Positions 23,769 through 36,009 are shown, numbered from the stretch's first letter. The stretch is 64,000 nt of DNA from Pleurodeles waltl (GCF_031143425.1 NC_090450.1:172345272-172409271), one strand, 5' to 3'. Notes: generated by a model not told the origin, from the letters alone. A program made the numbers and translations.

Positions 23769-25000
23769 TAGATCACACAACGGTCAATGTTGGTCCTTAC
23801 GTGAGGCAGCTGTTGACCCTGGGGTGATCCATTCCTGACACAGACACTAGGTGTAGGCACTCAAGTGGGGTAGTGTTTTTATCAGGACAGGTGAGGAGTC
23901 ACTGGGTGGTAGGAATATTGTGGATCCCAGCATATTCCTGTAGTTTGTGTGACAGAAATGCGAGAAAAATTGAGTTTTTTTTCAACATTTCAGCTTTGCA
24001 GGGTATTCTGGGTAAGAAAACTTTGGGGAAGCCACACAAGTCACACCTCTGTGGACTCCCCCAAATGTCTAGTTTCCAGAAATGTTTGGGTTTAGTGTGT
24101 TTCTCTATATGGCCGCCGAATCCGGGACCAAAAACACAGGTGCCTGCCTTACAAAACCAGTTTGTTTTGCCATGGATAATTTTGATGTCTCCACAATATG
24201 ATTTGGGTGGTGGAATTTGGGGCTGAACTAAATTGGGGGGCTCCCAAGAGAGCACTCTCTCTCTGCTTGCCGCCGCATTCACCTGCTCTCTGGGTTGGCC
24301 TAACCCACTATTACCCAGTTGCACAAACAGCTTGCGAAGGGACAGCAGGACTGTCCTCATCACCTCCCTCATAATGTACTGGAAGAGGAGTTATCGAATG
24401 GGACTCCTGTGACTGAAAAATCACTCCCAGAGTCTGCGCCATTGTCCTATCCCTCAGATGCTGTCTCAGTATCTGATGTCTCAGTCTCTGATCCTATGTC
24501 AGAGCGGTCCTCTATAACCCGAGTGTAGGCAGCAGTCATCCATCAAGATGCCATCTCTGCTATTGGCTAAACTGTTGCTCTAAAACACTAGCCTACGTAG
24601 ACAGTCACAAAATCGATGGTGTGTGAGATACGTGCAACAGTAGAGGCCACCTTACCTGCGCTTCTTCCCTCAATCAGCACGTACTTTCAAGACACTCAAA
24701 AAACACCTTGTCACATACCATTCGTCACAGTCTTTAGCACCTCCTGCGCCCAGTCCAACAATCATTATTGGTGCTCCCACTCCCTCCTCCTCGGATTCCC
24801 TCATTACCACCCAGCAAAAGTGCCCTTCATCTCTCCATAGACTTTGCTAATGTACTCAGCTATTTACATAAAATACAGATTTGCTCTTTGCAGTAGGCAT
24901 ATAAACCTTCTGCGCTTCTTTATGGCACTAAAACTGCCACTAGACAAGTCGGACCCTTTTCCCCCCAGGGAAACCACACACATATTGACAAAAGTGATAT
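23769..25000. other. Non-coding interior of the piggyBac-like element
   Basis: No recognised protein. The open frame at 24319-24528 (a Ser-rich peptide) and its neighbours have no domain known to me. Confidence 0.45.
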
Positions 25001-25003
25001 ATA

Positions 25004-25830
25004 TATGACAGCCAATCACCTGAAACTCAACTCAAGCAAAACCGAAATAATCCTCTTTGGCCCACACAAAAACACCTGGGACCCCTCATGGTGGCCCACC
25101 ACGCTAGGCCCTGCACCCACCCCCGCCAACCACGCACGCAACCTCAGCATCATCCTAGACTCCTCCCTCTCGATGACCCAACAAATCAACGCTCTCACCT
25201 CCTCATGCTTCAACACACTCCGTATACTGAAAAACATTCAAATGGATCCCCACAGAGACCAGAAAAACTGTCACTCACGCACACATCAGCAGCAGGCTTG
25301 ATTACGGAAACGCCCTCTATGCCGGCACCACTCTAAAACTCAAGCGCAAACTACACGCATCTAGAACTCAGCAGCACGACTCATCCTCGACCTCCGCCGA
25401 CACGAACACATCTCTCCACACCTCAAATCCCTCCACTGGCTCCCCATTGACAAAAGGATCACCTTCAAGATCCTCATCCTCGCACACAAATCACTCCACA
25501 ACACAGGCCCTGCCTACCTCAACGAGAGTCACCTTCCACACCCCCACACGAAACGTCCGCTCAGCTGACCTCTCTCTCGCCTCTGTCTCCCGCATCAAAC
25601 ACACCACCACCGGGGGCAGATCCTTCTCCTACCTTGCACCCAAAACCTGGAACGCCCTCACAACCCACCTTCGCAAGACCCAAAACCTACTTCTTTTCAG
25701 GAAGGGCCTCAAAACCTGGCTTTTCGAACAGTGAACCTCCCAGCCCCTTTCCCTCCCCCCGCCCCCCACAAGCGCCTTGAGACCCTCACAGGTGAGTAGC
25801 ACACTTTATAAATCTCTTTGGTATATATAG
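25004..25830 (+). pseudogene. L2-type LINE, 3' end of RT ORF and 3' UTR
   Basis: Plus-strand match to the end of L2/CR1-type RT. It contains NHLKLNSSKTEIILFG at 25013, then a segment of type LSIILDSSLSMTQQINAL, a frameshifted middle, and the terminal block SYLAPKTWNALTTHLRK...FRKGLKTWLFEQ stopping at 25734. The 3' UTR has the typical gcgccttgagaccct...tttataaat end at about 25771-25820 and runs into an AT microsatellite. 5'-truncated and frameshifted; a dead copy. Confidence 0.85.
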
Positions 25831-25832
25831 AT

Positions 25833-25950
25833 CTACCTCTATATATATATATATATATATATGTACATAGATATATCTATAGATATATCCATGTACATAG
25901 ATATATCTATCTACATAGATATATAAATATAGATATATATATAGATCTAT
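25833..25950. repeat. AT-rich (TA/GATA) microsatellite
   Basis: A pure TA run at about 25842-25862 followed by degenerate atagatatatctat units, directly after the L2 3' end, where L2 copies commonly carry short repeats. Confidence 0.9.
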
Positions 25951-26147
25951 TTTTTTTAGTTGTTGTATGGTTTCCTTGGGGGCCAAAATGGCCCCCAGGG
26001 AAACCCTACAACATCTAAAAAAAAATTGGCCCCACAGGGGGTCACCCTGCCCACGGGCGACCCCCTGTCATTTTTATTTTTTTAATTTTTTTAAAAACAA
26101 TCCCCCGAGGCGCGCTAACGTCACAAAGGGGCGGGTGGGGGGACGGG

Positions 26148-26310
26148 GGGAGACACGGAAGCTTCCGTGTCTCCCGGGGGGGGTTAAAAAAAAAAAAAAA
26201 TCCTCGGGTGCGACGCACCCGAGGATTTATTGATACCCTTCCTGGTGTCGGCCACTGGTCGTGACCCGCACCAGGGAGGGTGTGTGGGCGTCGGCCAGTG
26301 GCCGACGCCC
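26148..26310. repeat. Three perfect hairpins at the right end of the piggyBac-like element
   Basis: 26148-26175 is a 28-bp perfect palindrome centred on aagctt (arms gggagacacgg / ccgtgtctccc). 26200-26226 has 13-bp arms (atcctcgggtgcg / cgcacccgaggat) around a single base. 26288-26310 has 10-bp arms (ggcgtcggcc / ggccgacgcc) around agt. An A-run lies between the first two. Confidence 0.9.
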
Positions 26311-26327
26311 GCACCTAAGCGGTTAAC

Positions 26328-27830
26328 TGGGGCTGCTGTCACTTTCACATCTACCTGTATGGCCAGTCATTCACCATCCATATGGACCACATGCCATTGA
26401 TCCCACTGCTCACACTTTTGTCCTCAAAACTCCTGCTGAGGATTGAAAAGTGGATCCAGCAATTACAAGAGTACTGATTCACTGTTGTTTACCGCCCTTG
26501 GACTCAGGATCCTGCGGACTACCTATACAGATATGCAAGACCGGCCATTGTAGAGGAGGAGTCGGAGGCTGTTGAAACAGAGGAATACTTTCGACTGGTA
26601 ATGGAACAATCCAGGCCGTTTTTCATATCCCTCGTGGAGATCATCGAGGCCACCACTAGCGACGACTTCCTCCAAATGGCCATGTCTGCGGTTGTGTCAA
26701 GAAACTGGCAGGCACTGAAGAGTAGAACACTTCCTCAGACCGAGTATGCATGGCTAACGCTGGATTCCCTGCACAACGTCCATTTTGAACTAGCAAAGAC
26801 TTCTGAGGGATGCCTGTCAAGAAGACCTCAGTTAATGATCCCCAGAACCTTGCAACAGCGGGAAGTAGATCTCACCCACCTAGCCCATCAGGGAATCGTC
26901 AAGACCAAAGCTCGTCTGAGATGCAAGGAGTGGTTCCCTGGTCTAGATAACATAGTCAAACAAACTGTTTGTCAGTGCACGCCATGTCAATGTGCTGGTC
27001 CCTCCAAGCCACCGGTGCCAATCCTCACGGAAAACATTACCCCACCTCCACGGGCAGAGAGCTAGTGCAGACTTTGGAAGCCTTCTGGATGGACCACACA
27101 TGCTGGTTGTCATAGAGGACTTCTTTAAGTACCCTTAAATTGAAGTAATGGATTCGACCACCGCTAGCCAGACGATACCAAGGCTGGAGAAGATCATGAC
27201 TACTCATGGACTGCTTAAGGATTTACGCACTGGCAATGGTCCGACATTCTCAAGCCAGGAGTTTGCAGAATATCTGCAATCACAAGGAATTTGTAATCGG
27301 AAGATCACTCCCCGCTGGCCGCAGTCTAATGGTGAAGCAGAAAGATTTATGCGCACCCTTAACAAAATACTCCACATTGCAATGGTAAATGGGCAGAACA
27401 TGCAATGTGCCCTCAATGATTTCCTAAGAGAGTATCAGCTAACACCTTACTCTACAACGCAACTCAACCCAAGCCCGCTTTGCAGAAATCGGACAGGGGG
27501 AGATGTAATTCCTCGAACTGAGGGACCATCAGCGCTCCGGAGCCAGGCTGCAGATGCTCTACATGGATGGCAAAAGCTAAATGAAAGGGTTCCAAAGTCT
27601 GATGAGCCAACCAAAGTGTGATCAAGGTTGGTGACCTGATGTTAGTTAAGCAAAGACATCCCTGCAACAAGTTCCTGTTGCCATTTAAACTTGACCACTG
27701 GAGAGACCAATCAGCAAAAGGGACCATGATAACTGCACAGAGGACAGGAGAAACAATTACAAGAAACGTATCATTTTTTAAGTTATACCAGCCGTCACCG
27801 AATGAACAAGAAAAAAACCTCGACACAAGC
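26328..27830 (+). pseudogene. Gypsy pol 3' part: RNase H, integrase and C-terminal tail
   Basis: RNase H remnant at about 26345-26560 (FHIYLYGQSFTIHMDHMPL, then TVVYRPWTQDPADYL) with an in-frame stop. The integrase zinc domain is near 26875-26990 (HLAHQGIVKTKARL...WFPGL...CQCTPCQC). The integrase core continues after a broken stretch at 27061-27150, with RTGNGPTFSSQEFAEYL where the family has Asp in DNGP, and KITPRWPQSNGEAERF holding the catalytic Glu. A frameshift near 27615 leads to a GPY/F-like tail (VGDLMLVKQRH...GTMITAQR...ITRNVSFFKLY). Several lesions, including the catalytic Asp, make it inactive. Confidence 0.85.
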
Positions 27831-28190
27831 TAGGAGGAGGAAGGAGAGAGTGAGGAGCAAAGCTCATCCTACTACCCGGTTCAGCAACCTGAACTGTCCT
27901 CAGCAATGGCTTGTTCCCCAGAAGAAAGATCAGATCCACCTTGAGATGATGCTGCTGGGGTGCCAGTGGAGCATAGCAGTTCTAATCAGTCAACCTAACA
28001 AGACAGAGTGGAGGAAGAACTCCCACAGAAAGGTCCTCTTGTCTCAAAGACTTTGTATTGACATGAAGTGTTGGTTCTGCTCTTAGATACCTGGTGTCTC
28101 ACGTGTTTTGTCATTATCTCTCTATTTCTTACTCTTTCTTGCTCTATTTCTTTTTCTCTCTCTCTTCGTTTTTTGTTTTTCTTTATAGAG

Positions 28191-28203
28191 GATAAAGGAG
28201 GGA
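28191..28203 (+). promoter_or_regulatory. Polypurine tract of the Gypsy element
   Basis: Purine-rich gataaaggaggga directly before the TGTTATG start of the 3' LTR, where plus-strand synthesis would be primed. Confidence 0.7.
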
Positions 28204-30462
28204 TGTTATGTTTGGTGCACGGAGGCAACCATGTCACCTTGTATACTGATAGTGCATCCAGTTCTTATAAATTACTTATGCTTGGACACGCCGGAGGTCG
28301 GTGAACCTTTTGACCGGGATGAGTCCTCCTCATCCAAAGAATTTTCGCATCCCTCAAATCAATAATCAATATTCATTTATAACCAATAACCAATACTCAA
28401 CTAGTAATCAAACAACAAATTAGATCAATAGGAAACAGTAATTTGACACACCATGACCTTTCAGTCATGAATAACCACCCCTGTTTATTAAAAGCTAATG
28501 AGTTTATTTCCCTATATTAACAAAGCTAATACGATGTAAGTAAGTCTCAAAATCAAATGATTTAGGGCATCATCATCTCTCCAACTTGTTTTATTAAAGA
28601 ACATTTTAACTTGAATCTGTCTATTGTTCGGATGGGGTCCCAAAGGGCCAAACCATCAAGCTCTGCTACCGTCTACTGATAGCGCGTCCAGTCCTTATAA
28701 ATTACTTATGCTTGGACACGCCGGAGGTCGTTGAACCTTTTGACCGGGTTGAGTCCCCCTCATCCAAAGAATTTTCGGATCCCTCAAATCAATAATCATT
28801 TATAACCAATAACCAATACTCAACTAGTAATCAAGCAACAAATTAGATCAATAGGAAACAGTAATTTGACACATCATGACCTTTCAGTCATGAATAACCA
28901 CACCTGTTTATTAAAAGTTAACGAGTTTATTTCCCTATATTAACAAAGCTAATACGATGTAAGTAAGTCTCAAAATCAAATGATATACATATACGAACAT
29001 TACTGGCTGTCCACAGCGACGGAAGAAACACAATCTACGCAAAACTTGGATTATAATGCACTCGGCTATAGCAATGCAAATCACTAATAAAAGTAACTGA
29101 ATTTGACTAATTGCATACATTGGTCAGCATAACAAGATTTCAATTCAGCACGGTTCATTAAATGAATACCTCAACTAAGCTCTGATTAGCATTGGCATGT
29201 GGGGCTTCATGCAAAACGAATTTAGTCAACATAAATTTAGAAAACTTCTAATGGGCTCTGTCAAAATAAGCAGTTGGTACCTATGAAGGAAAATACAATG
29301 AATAATACATTTATCCTTTCATAATTACCAAATACAATCAACATTCAAGATAAGTCTTCGTCCTTCAGGTACCGGTTCGATCAGCATGGGGCTTCTCCAA
29401 AGGGGGCAAAGTTAAAGTCAAGTTTTCCTTGCAGCGGCAAGGAAAAGGGTCAAAAGTTATTGTATGGGCAAAACAGGGTTAAGTTAAAGTTAAAGTCTCT
29501 AGGGTGAGAATTCTTTAAAGTCTCTCTCCCTGGGATAGAGAAAAAGCATCAAAGTGTCATTAAGGTAAAAGTGGTAAATGGCATCAAAATGGCGTCTCGA
29601 AAAGTGGCGTGAATAAAATGGCATCAAAATGGCTGTCTTCTCTTTGTCCGGTGGGTTTAAGTAAGAAAAGTTCCAAATTCGTCAGATTCTTCCATTGGAG
29701 AGTCCATGGGGTGATTTCTCTTTGACCAATGAATAGTGTCTTTTCTCTTAATACTCATCTACGTGTAAGGTGTCCTTGGAGTTTTGGAACATAACTAGCA
29801 ACAATGTTGCCAATTAATTCTGCATCAGTGTCTTCATTGTCTGCACCTGCAGAAACTGACCTTGAGCTTCAAAGGGGATGAAAGTTGCCTAGCACATAAC
29901 TTTGAGATAAGTGCATTAGTCATTCTTACTGGAAAAATACAGCTTTTAAAGATTCAAACACGTCTTTGTTAATACAAGTGAAAACTACGCAGTTAAAATT
30001 GAGACCAGGCAACTAGGCCAAAGCCTCTGCTAAATTTAAGCTAAGCATGTAACAGTTTCAATTAAAAAATGTATTGAGTACAACTTTAAATATGGTATAC
30101 ATACATTTTTGCCGGCTTTTCATGATTAATTAAGCTTGTTTAAACTAATGGTGACCTACTTCGTGGGCACATTTTCTCTACATATTTTATTTTTCTTTGC
30201 TAAAACACATTGCATATACGTGTTGTTACATGATATATAAATGTTGTTAGTCTTTCTTTTTCTGCTTCATCAATACTGAGGGGTATTCCGACAGCTGTGA
30301 ACCCTGGACACAGGGACTAATGGGAGACTCTGAGGATGCCGTAAAAGAAAAAGTAATAAAAGTGCCAAGGTGTTTTTAAGCTGGCGGCTTAAGACACCAA
30401 CTGCAGTCTGGTCATTATTGCACGTTGCTGTGCCGCGCTGTGCTCTTTGCTACGACCCGGCA
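28204..30462 (+). repeat. 3' LTR of the Gypsy element, split by an insertion
   Basis: LTR sequence runs 28204-28246 and resumes at 30273 (tactgaggggtattccgaca...) to end ...cgacccggca at 30462. The intact 5' LTR reads through the same point without a gap, which proves the insertion. Confidence 0.85.
28247..30272 (-). mobile_element. LTR element inserted in the Gypsy 3' LTR (full 1.6-kb LTR plus a partial LTR)
   Basis: Ends TGATAG...TTCATCA with ATAC duplicated outside (28243-28246 and 30273-30276). A 1596-bp unit (28677-30272) has TG...CA ends. The stretch 28247 to about 28565 repeats the first 320 bp of that unit almost exactly (including ttataaattacttatgcttg), and about 110 bp of other sequence separates them. 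In minus orientation this reads as full LTR, short spacer, 3' part of a second LTR, suggesting an element that lost its interior. No coding sequence. Orientation is inferred from comparison with the solo copy and is uncertain. Confidence 0.65.
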
Positions 30463-31584
30463 GCCGCTACAAACTGCTGCATAAAGCTCACCTTAGGTCA
30501 TCCGTTATTCTTTGCATAATCGTTTCTACGTCTCTGCGTGAAAAACATATAACTTGTAAGGTTTCAGCTACCAATGCCTTTTATAATAACATATATTACA
30601 CATTAACCATCCTTCTGCTGCTGGGATAACAAAATACAACTGTGCATCTATTTCCTCCTCGGATGTTTTGTTAGAAATCCCAGAGTGTTCCAAGATGGCG
30701 GACCTTCTCACGTTTCAATTTGCCTCTCCTCTCTAGTTTCCAAGTAAATGCCCTCAGGGTTATGTATACATGATGATTTAATTAAGAATAAGCAGGCACA
30801 AGCTTTTGAAAGTGGTAGCTTCTGACGCATGAAACACGCATGATTGAAAGAATGCTGCTGCCCGGTTGTGATGGAAGCTCAGATGAGAATGAACTCATAA
30901 ATCCAGCTGATACAAGAGAGATTTTAGCAGGATTATCGAGGCAACTGCTGGATTCATTCTTCAGAGTGATTGCCCAATTCATTTTTCCCCAAATAAAAAG
31001 CATGAAAAACAAGGCTCTGTCTTATGTAAACCAGGAGGAGAGTGAGCCAAGCAGTCCTGGTGAATGTTTTAATATCCGACCGAAATTGTAGGGGTTGTGC
31101 AAACGCAGTTCAGAACAAGCTTATTGTACAGCTTGATATCCCATTTTCCCTCAGGGTATTTGCTACTGATTGCCTCTTTGTTTCTTGCTCGTATTTTCGA
31201 AGTTTTACCTATGACAAACAATTGTAATGGACTGCTCCTGAGAACGTTTTGTTTTGTGCAGAATACTGTGCCATGATTGGCTGTATCCTTGTATTATCGT
31301 TACCTGTACTAATTGTACATATGATAACCGTTTGTTAATCTATCAGTTTTGATCTATCCTTGCTTGAACCATGCCTTTTATTCTGGTGTAATCTAAAACC
31401 ATTCGGTTGCAGTTTGTGCTTCATAAAAACAATTGTAATAAAAAAAATATGTTTAAAATGTGTGTCACGGGGAAGTTCTTGCCCCGGATGATTTTTAAAT
31501 AAACTAGAGAAATAATATGTAAAGTACCTTTCCGCAAAATGACGCAGCATTTAGTCAAACATGCACATATAGATTTCGAAAGAT
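30463..31584. other. Unclassified non-coding DNA
   Basis: A small open frame at 30840-31091 (83 codons) has no recognisable domain. No other element was identified. Confidence 0.45.
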
Positions 31585-32130
31585 TTTGAGTCAGGTTTGT
31601 ATTACTTTTCTAACGGAAATCCATTGCAAAGTTCTGTGGTGGTATTTACAATTCAACACAAATTGCAATTTGGATTAGATTGCCAACCAAAGTGATGCAA
31701 AGATGTGCAGTGGGCTGCCTTCCATTACTTTGCATCATGAGAGTGTAACATGGGTGGTGAATGGGCGTTCCGATGCAGCTACCCAGGGGTTTTGATGCAA
31801 ACCCCTATCTACAGAGAAGTGTAGACAGGCATTTGTGCCAAAATCCTACACCTCCTTGACGTATGCGTAGCAGGGAGACATGTTTAAATTTCTCCTTGCT
31901 TTTCTACTTCGCATGTGTGCTTTATTGTACAGCACATATACAAAGAGGGAAACACCTTAAAGCATAGGTGTTGTACTGGATGGGACCCCTTCCAGCAAAC
32001 AAAACATATACTTCCCACAATGCGGGCACCCTAGGGTGTCTGTGCTGCTGCATGTTAGCCAAAAGTGCACCAGTGAAGGGAGAGATCAGAACACAGCCAT
32101 AGATTAGTAGACAGGGCACTGTTCTACTCT
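31585..32130. mobile_element. Diverged MITE related to 8330 and 63429 elements
   Basis: Shares block order with 8330-8960: tgggtggtgaatgggcgttcc, then aaatttctccttgctttt, a cacatatacaaagagg block and gtgcaccagtg. Termini are not recognisable, so the boundaries are approximate. Confidence 0.4.
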
Positions 32131-32472
32131 CTCCCATTCATGCAGCGCAGCAGAGGAACTTTACTTTCTGTCCTGCGTGTCACTTCACACTGACATAGGG
32201 ACATTTACCAGTAGCTTGCTCCTAGACCCAAGGAAGATGACTCAAGAACGTATTCCATCATACTTTCCGCTATTACAAAATCCAGCAAATTTGATTGGCA
32301 GCAATTGCTTACATGTCCTAATCCGAAGATCATCACGTCAACAGACGCTTGTAGCCTGGTATGGGGACAACACAAGACTCCCATTTATCTTAAGTGCAGT
32401 AATCTAGAGAAGAGATAATTATGAAATCTTCTGTCTCTCAAAAAATGGGACAAAGAGAGCCAGAGTGACAGT

Positions 32473-34077
32473 TGTTAGCACGTCTGACCTTATTTGGTTT
32501 CTTGGCGTTAGATTATAAGGGGACGCATTAGAGGTTCGATGGACCTTTTGTCTGCGCTTAGAGTAGTTCCCACCATAAGACTCAGTTCCAATACAAATCA
32601 ATAACAATACCAATCATAAACATCAATATTCTTGGGAGTCAGTCATTTCCACACACCATGACCTTTACGCCATGAATGACCACACCTTTATGTGAAAGTT
32701 ACAATATTTATTTCCCTATATTAACAATGCTTATAGTACGTAACTCTCAAAATCAAATGATAAGCATACAGAAACAATACTGGTTGTCCGAAACTTCTAA
32801 AGAATCTCAATTTAATCAAAGCTTGGATCATTACATATTCTAGGGTAACAGTACAAATCAATAGCAAGAATAACTGCACAACAGAAATGGCATACATTTA
32901 GATTCAGCAAAGAAAAGACATCAGTAGTTGTTAATATTTATCAGACATCAAAAGTGAGTATCCTAACTAACCTTCTGATTAGAATAGCATTTTTGGGCTT
33001 CATGCAGAAAAATTTAGTCAACACAAATTTAGAAAACATCTAACTATGGCTCTATTAAATTAGCGGTTGGTACCTAAAACAAAGCAAATAGACATAATAA
33101 TCAGTAACATGGTCTTATACCTTGCCTCAGTATGGTTCAGCAAGCGGTAACAGATTTCATCAATTGGACATCTGTTCGGTCAGCGAAGCATCGGAATTCA
33201 GCAATAGAGTTCAAAATAGAAATATCTCAGGAGCAGGCATAATAGAAAAGTACTTCTCAATAAAGATTTAGGAAAAGCGAGAAATGTTTCTTCATGCAGT
33301 TCAGAAAGAATAGTGGCTAATGGCACATCTCCTCTCAGGAAGGTTAGGAAAAAGTGTGGCTCTGTCCTCTTGGTACAGTCTGGCTAACTTAGATTCCCTA
33401 CAACTACTTCCCACGGTGCTATTGGTCAAAGAAAAGTACGTTTACGTTTAGTCCAATGAAAGTAGAAACTCAAATCTAAGAATTTACTAAACCATTGTTC
33501 ACATGTCGATGATTGGCTCCTCTTCTCCTGTCCAGTCGTATTGCTCGTCAGGTAACAAAATTGTATTGGCTTATACTCCAGTCAGTGCATCCATTGTTAT
33601 TCTCCTGGGTACCTAGCCTTTACACACACTACATTTTACAATGTATCCGTAGCTAGTATAACATATTCTAGCAAGCAGTTCTCTTGGGAAAAAAATTCCA
33701 GCTACTAGCATTCGGTCAACGCACTGGAAAATTACATTTTAATTCTCTAGGCAGCCATTTTATGATTTGTCTAAGCAATGCAACTTGGCATGAGGCCGTG
33801 CAGCTAGGCCCAAGACCTCGCTAAATTAAGGCCTATAATTAATAAAGCAAATACATAATACATGACCATGAATATGACATACTACTACATTAATCAAACT
33901 TGAGCACGACATTTCACATTAATAAGCTGTTAATAAATACACTTTGTGATTATTGATGGCCACTCAAGTAGACACATTTTCAAAGTTGTGTATTATTTCT
34001 CTATGTTAACTCATCTTCTATGCAGATTTAACATTCAAAATACATGAATATTCATTAGTAAAATTTCAGCATTAACA
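32473..34077 (-). mobile_element. Solo LTR of the 1.6-kb LTR family
   Basis: 1605 bp with ends TGTTAGCACG...ATTAACA and CAGT on both sides (32469-32472, 34078-34081). It is similar along its length to 28677-30272: accatgacctttacgccatg, tttatttccctatattaaca and ctctcaaaatcaaatgata blocks occur in the same order and orientation. The independent length agreement (1605 versus 1596 bp) supports the boundaries. Non-coding. Confidence 0.7.
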
Positions 34078-34081
34078 CAGT

Positions 34082-36005
34082 GATTGCTGCCACTTATGGG
34101 TATGAGTTCAGTGTTCAGCTGTGGCTTAACATATGCCGGCCAATGGCACAATATGCATTTTATCTCCCACTTTTTGTACTCCCAGGGAATTCCTTCAAGG
34201 CAACATGGAAGGAGATGATGCAGCTGCAGATCAACAGTATTTCCTTGAGGCCACTTAGGCCTTGAGTAGTCCACAGATGCAGCGAGGAACAATACCCCAC
34301 ATTCTGAAGTCCTGTCCATTTCAGACAGTATATCCAGTTGCAAGAAATTGGTCTGGTGAATTGAAACTTCACCTCAGAAAGACTTTTTACTCTGCGGCCT
34401 GCAACTTCAGGAGCCATGAAACACTCTAGATGTGAAAATCTGGGGCATTTACTCACCAGGGGACCAGGTACGTGGTCTATGGTGGTTAGGTTTGCTTAGT
34501 AAGCCTCACTCAATCTTCAGATAGGTGAGGGTCAGCCATCAAGGCTGAGCTCAAGAAAGTTTGTATTGTGGAGAACAACACAATTAACAATGTTGCAATC
34601 CAGAAACCACTGCTCAGCCAGAATATTATGTCCTAAGCTTTAGTAATTCTTTAAAAATATATAAATGTATTTACATTATACATGGTGGCTTAAACGTTAG
34701 AAAGTTCAAAACACAATACACAAAAAGTAATGGTACATTGATGTACCAAAATATAGTCACAGAAGTAGGGCCCCTGGCTTTACATCCCTAATGATCGTGA
34801 ACAATGGAAGGATCCTAAAACAAATTGCTCATCATCACTAAATGCATTTCAGAACCTGCTGGTAAGATTAGGCAATAGATGAGAGCCATTCTTTGCCGAC
34901 CATGATCAGTTCACTGTAAAAAGGATGGCCATAATCCACCAGCCACAATAGTTACTATGTGACGAGTACCATTTAGTATTGATGACTCTAGTGATCGCCA
35001 ACACCCATACAAATACAGCAAAACAGACGGTGTACCCAGTAAGACAAAACAGAAAAGTGTGTTTACTTGCTTCAGTAAGGTAAGCACACCTTTAAGGTTT
35101 GTGGTATCAGACATCTGAAAAAGGAGGAAATCAATAGCAGCATCTCACTCAAATGGGACCACTCTTAATGCTGAAAGGGTGAAGGGACAGGGAAAGCACT
35201 GTCTGACCCACTGAAATAGGTGCAACCCCAAAGGGTTTCCCCCGGGCTACGCAGGCCTCTTCATGCCAAATTGTAGGAATGCCAGGGGGGTGCTGGATTA
35301 CTGCAGGGTCAAACAAAGACCAATAATACCAAAAGGGGGTGCAATGAAGATGTGTGCTCACCAGGAAGAGTCACCACTCACCTGCACTTGTAGCAGTAGT
35401 TTTCCTGACCAGCTCTATTCTGGTCTTTAGTGACAGCTAGGGAGAACGCAGCCATCCTCCATGCTTCAGCTATCACTAATACAAAATCCAATTTTCCAAA
35501 TGACTACCTAAGAACAGTATTTAAATAGAGATTTGCACAAGAACTCCGACCAGCAGGAGCCCATTAAGACAGGTATGATGCATTCTGGGTACGGGCAGAC
35601 CTGTTTGCATCTTCAGAGGTTGCATGTTTTTCGGAGATTTTAGAGAACATTTCCTTATCATCTAACACAAGGATCAGAAGCGCAGTCCTACAGGTTTCTA
35701 ACAAGCATCCTTTCTGCTTGTCCTCCCTTACTGCTCGCCCTCGTTTTTTTTTTCTTGATTTGCACCCAGTGAATAACAATCACAAATAAAATTGCAGATA
35801 GTCACAGCGTTTCAACTATATCATACATACAAGTAGAGAACTCATGTTACAGATTTTCCTATTCAATGAAAATATAGAGTACAGTATGCGGCACTTCACC
35901 TCCATTAGAATGAATAGACTGTCCTGTGCATAGGTATACTAAGCACTGTACTTTTCAAGGGTTCGTTCCTAAGTATTACTCCTGTGCGGGTATCTCCTCT
36001 TCTGA
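34082..36005. other. Unclassified non-coding DNA
   Basis: Overlapping ORFs at 34035-34456 on both strands have no recognisable domain. No terminal repeats were found. Confidence 0.45.
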
Positions 36006-36009
36006 TTCA

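Larger units (their letters stand above)
20756..26322. mobile_element. piggyBac-like non-autonomous element with TTAA target sites
   Basis: TTAA occurs at 20752-20755 and 26323-26326, directly outside inverted ends CCCCTTAGCTGCTGGGCC and (reverse complement of the right end) CCGCTTAGGTGCGGGCG. A TTAA duplication and C-rich ends are hallmarks of piggyBac transposition. No piggyBac transposase is present. The cargo is a 373-bp tandem array, an L2 fragment, AT microsatellites and a GC-rich right end with strong hairpins. It sits inside the Gypsy element, between RT and RNase H. The 5.6-kb length partly reflects the internal insertions. Confidence 0.7.
17316..30462 (+). mobile_element. Ty3/Gypsy LTR retrotransposon, old and multiply interrupted
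   Basis: Both LTRs are present (17316-17543, and 28204-30462 once a nested insertion is removed), each about 228-230 bp. Flanking pentamers gccac and gccgc are one mismatch from a 5-bp target duplication. The internal order is gag, zinc knuckle, protease, RT, RNase H, integrase and a C-terminal tail, which is the standard Ty3/Gypsy order. The body is split by an unclassified segment plus a piggyBac-like element (19712-26322), and the 3' LTR by an LTR element (28247-30272). By eye the LTRs differ at roughly one site in six, so the copy is old. Confidence 0.85.
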
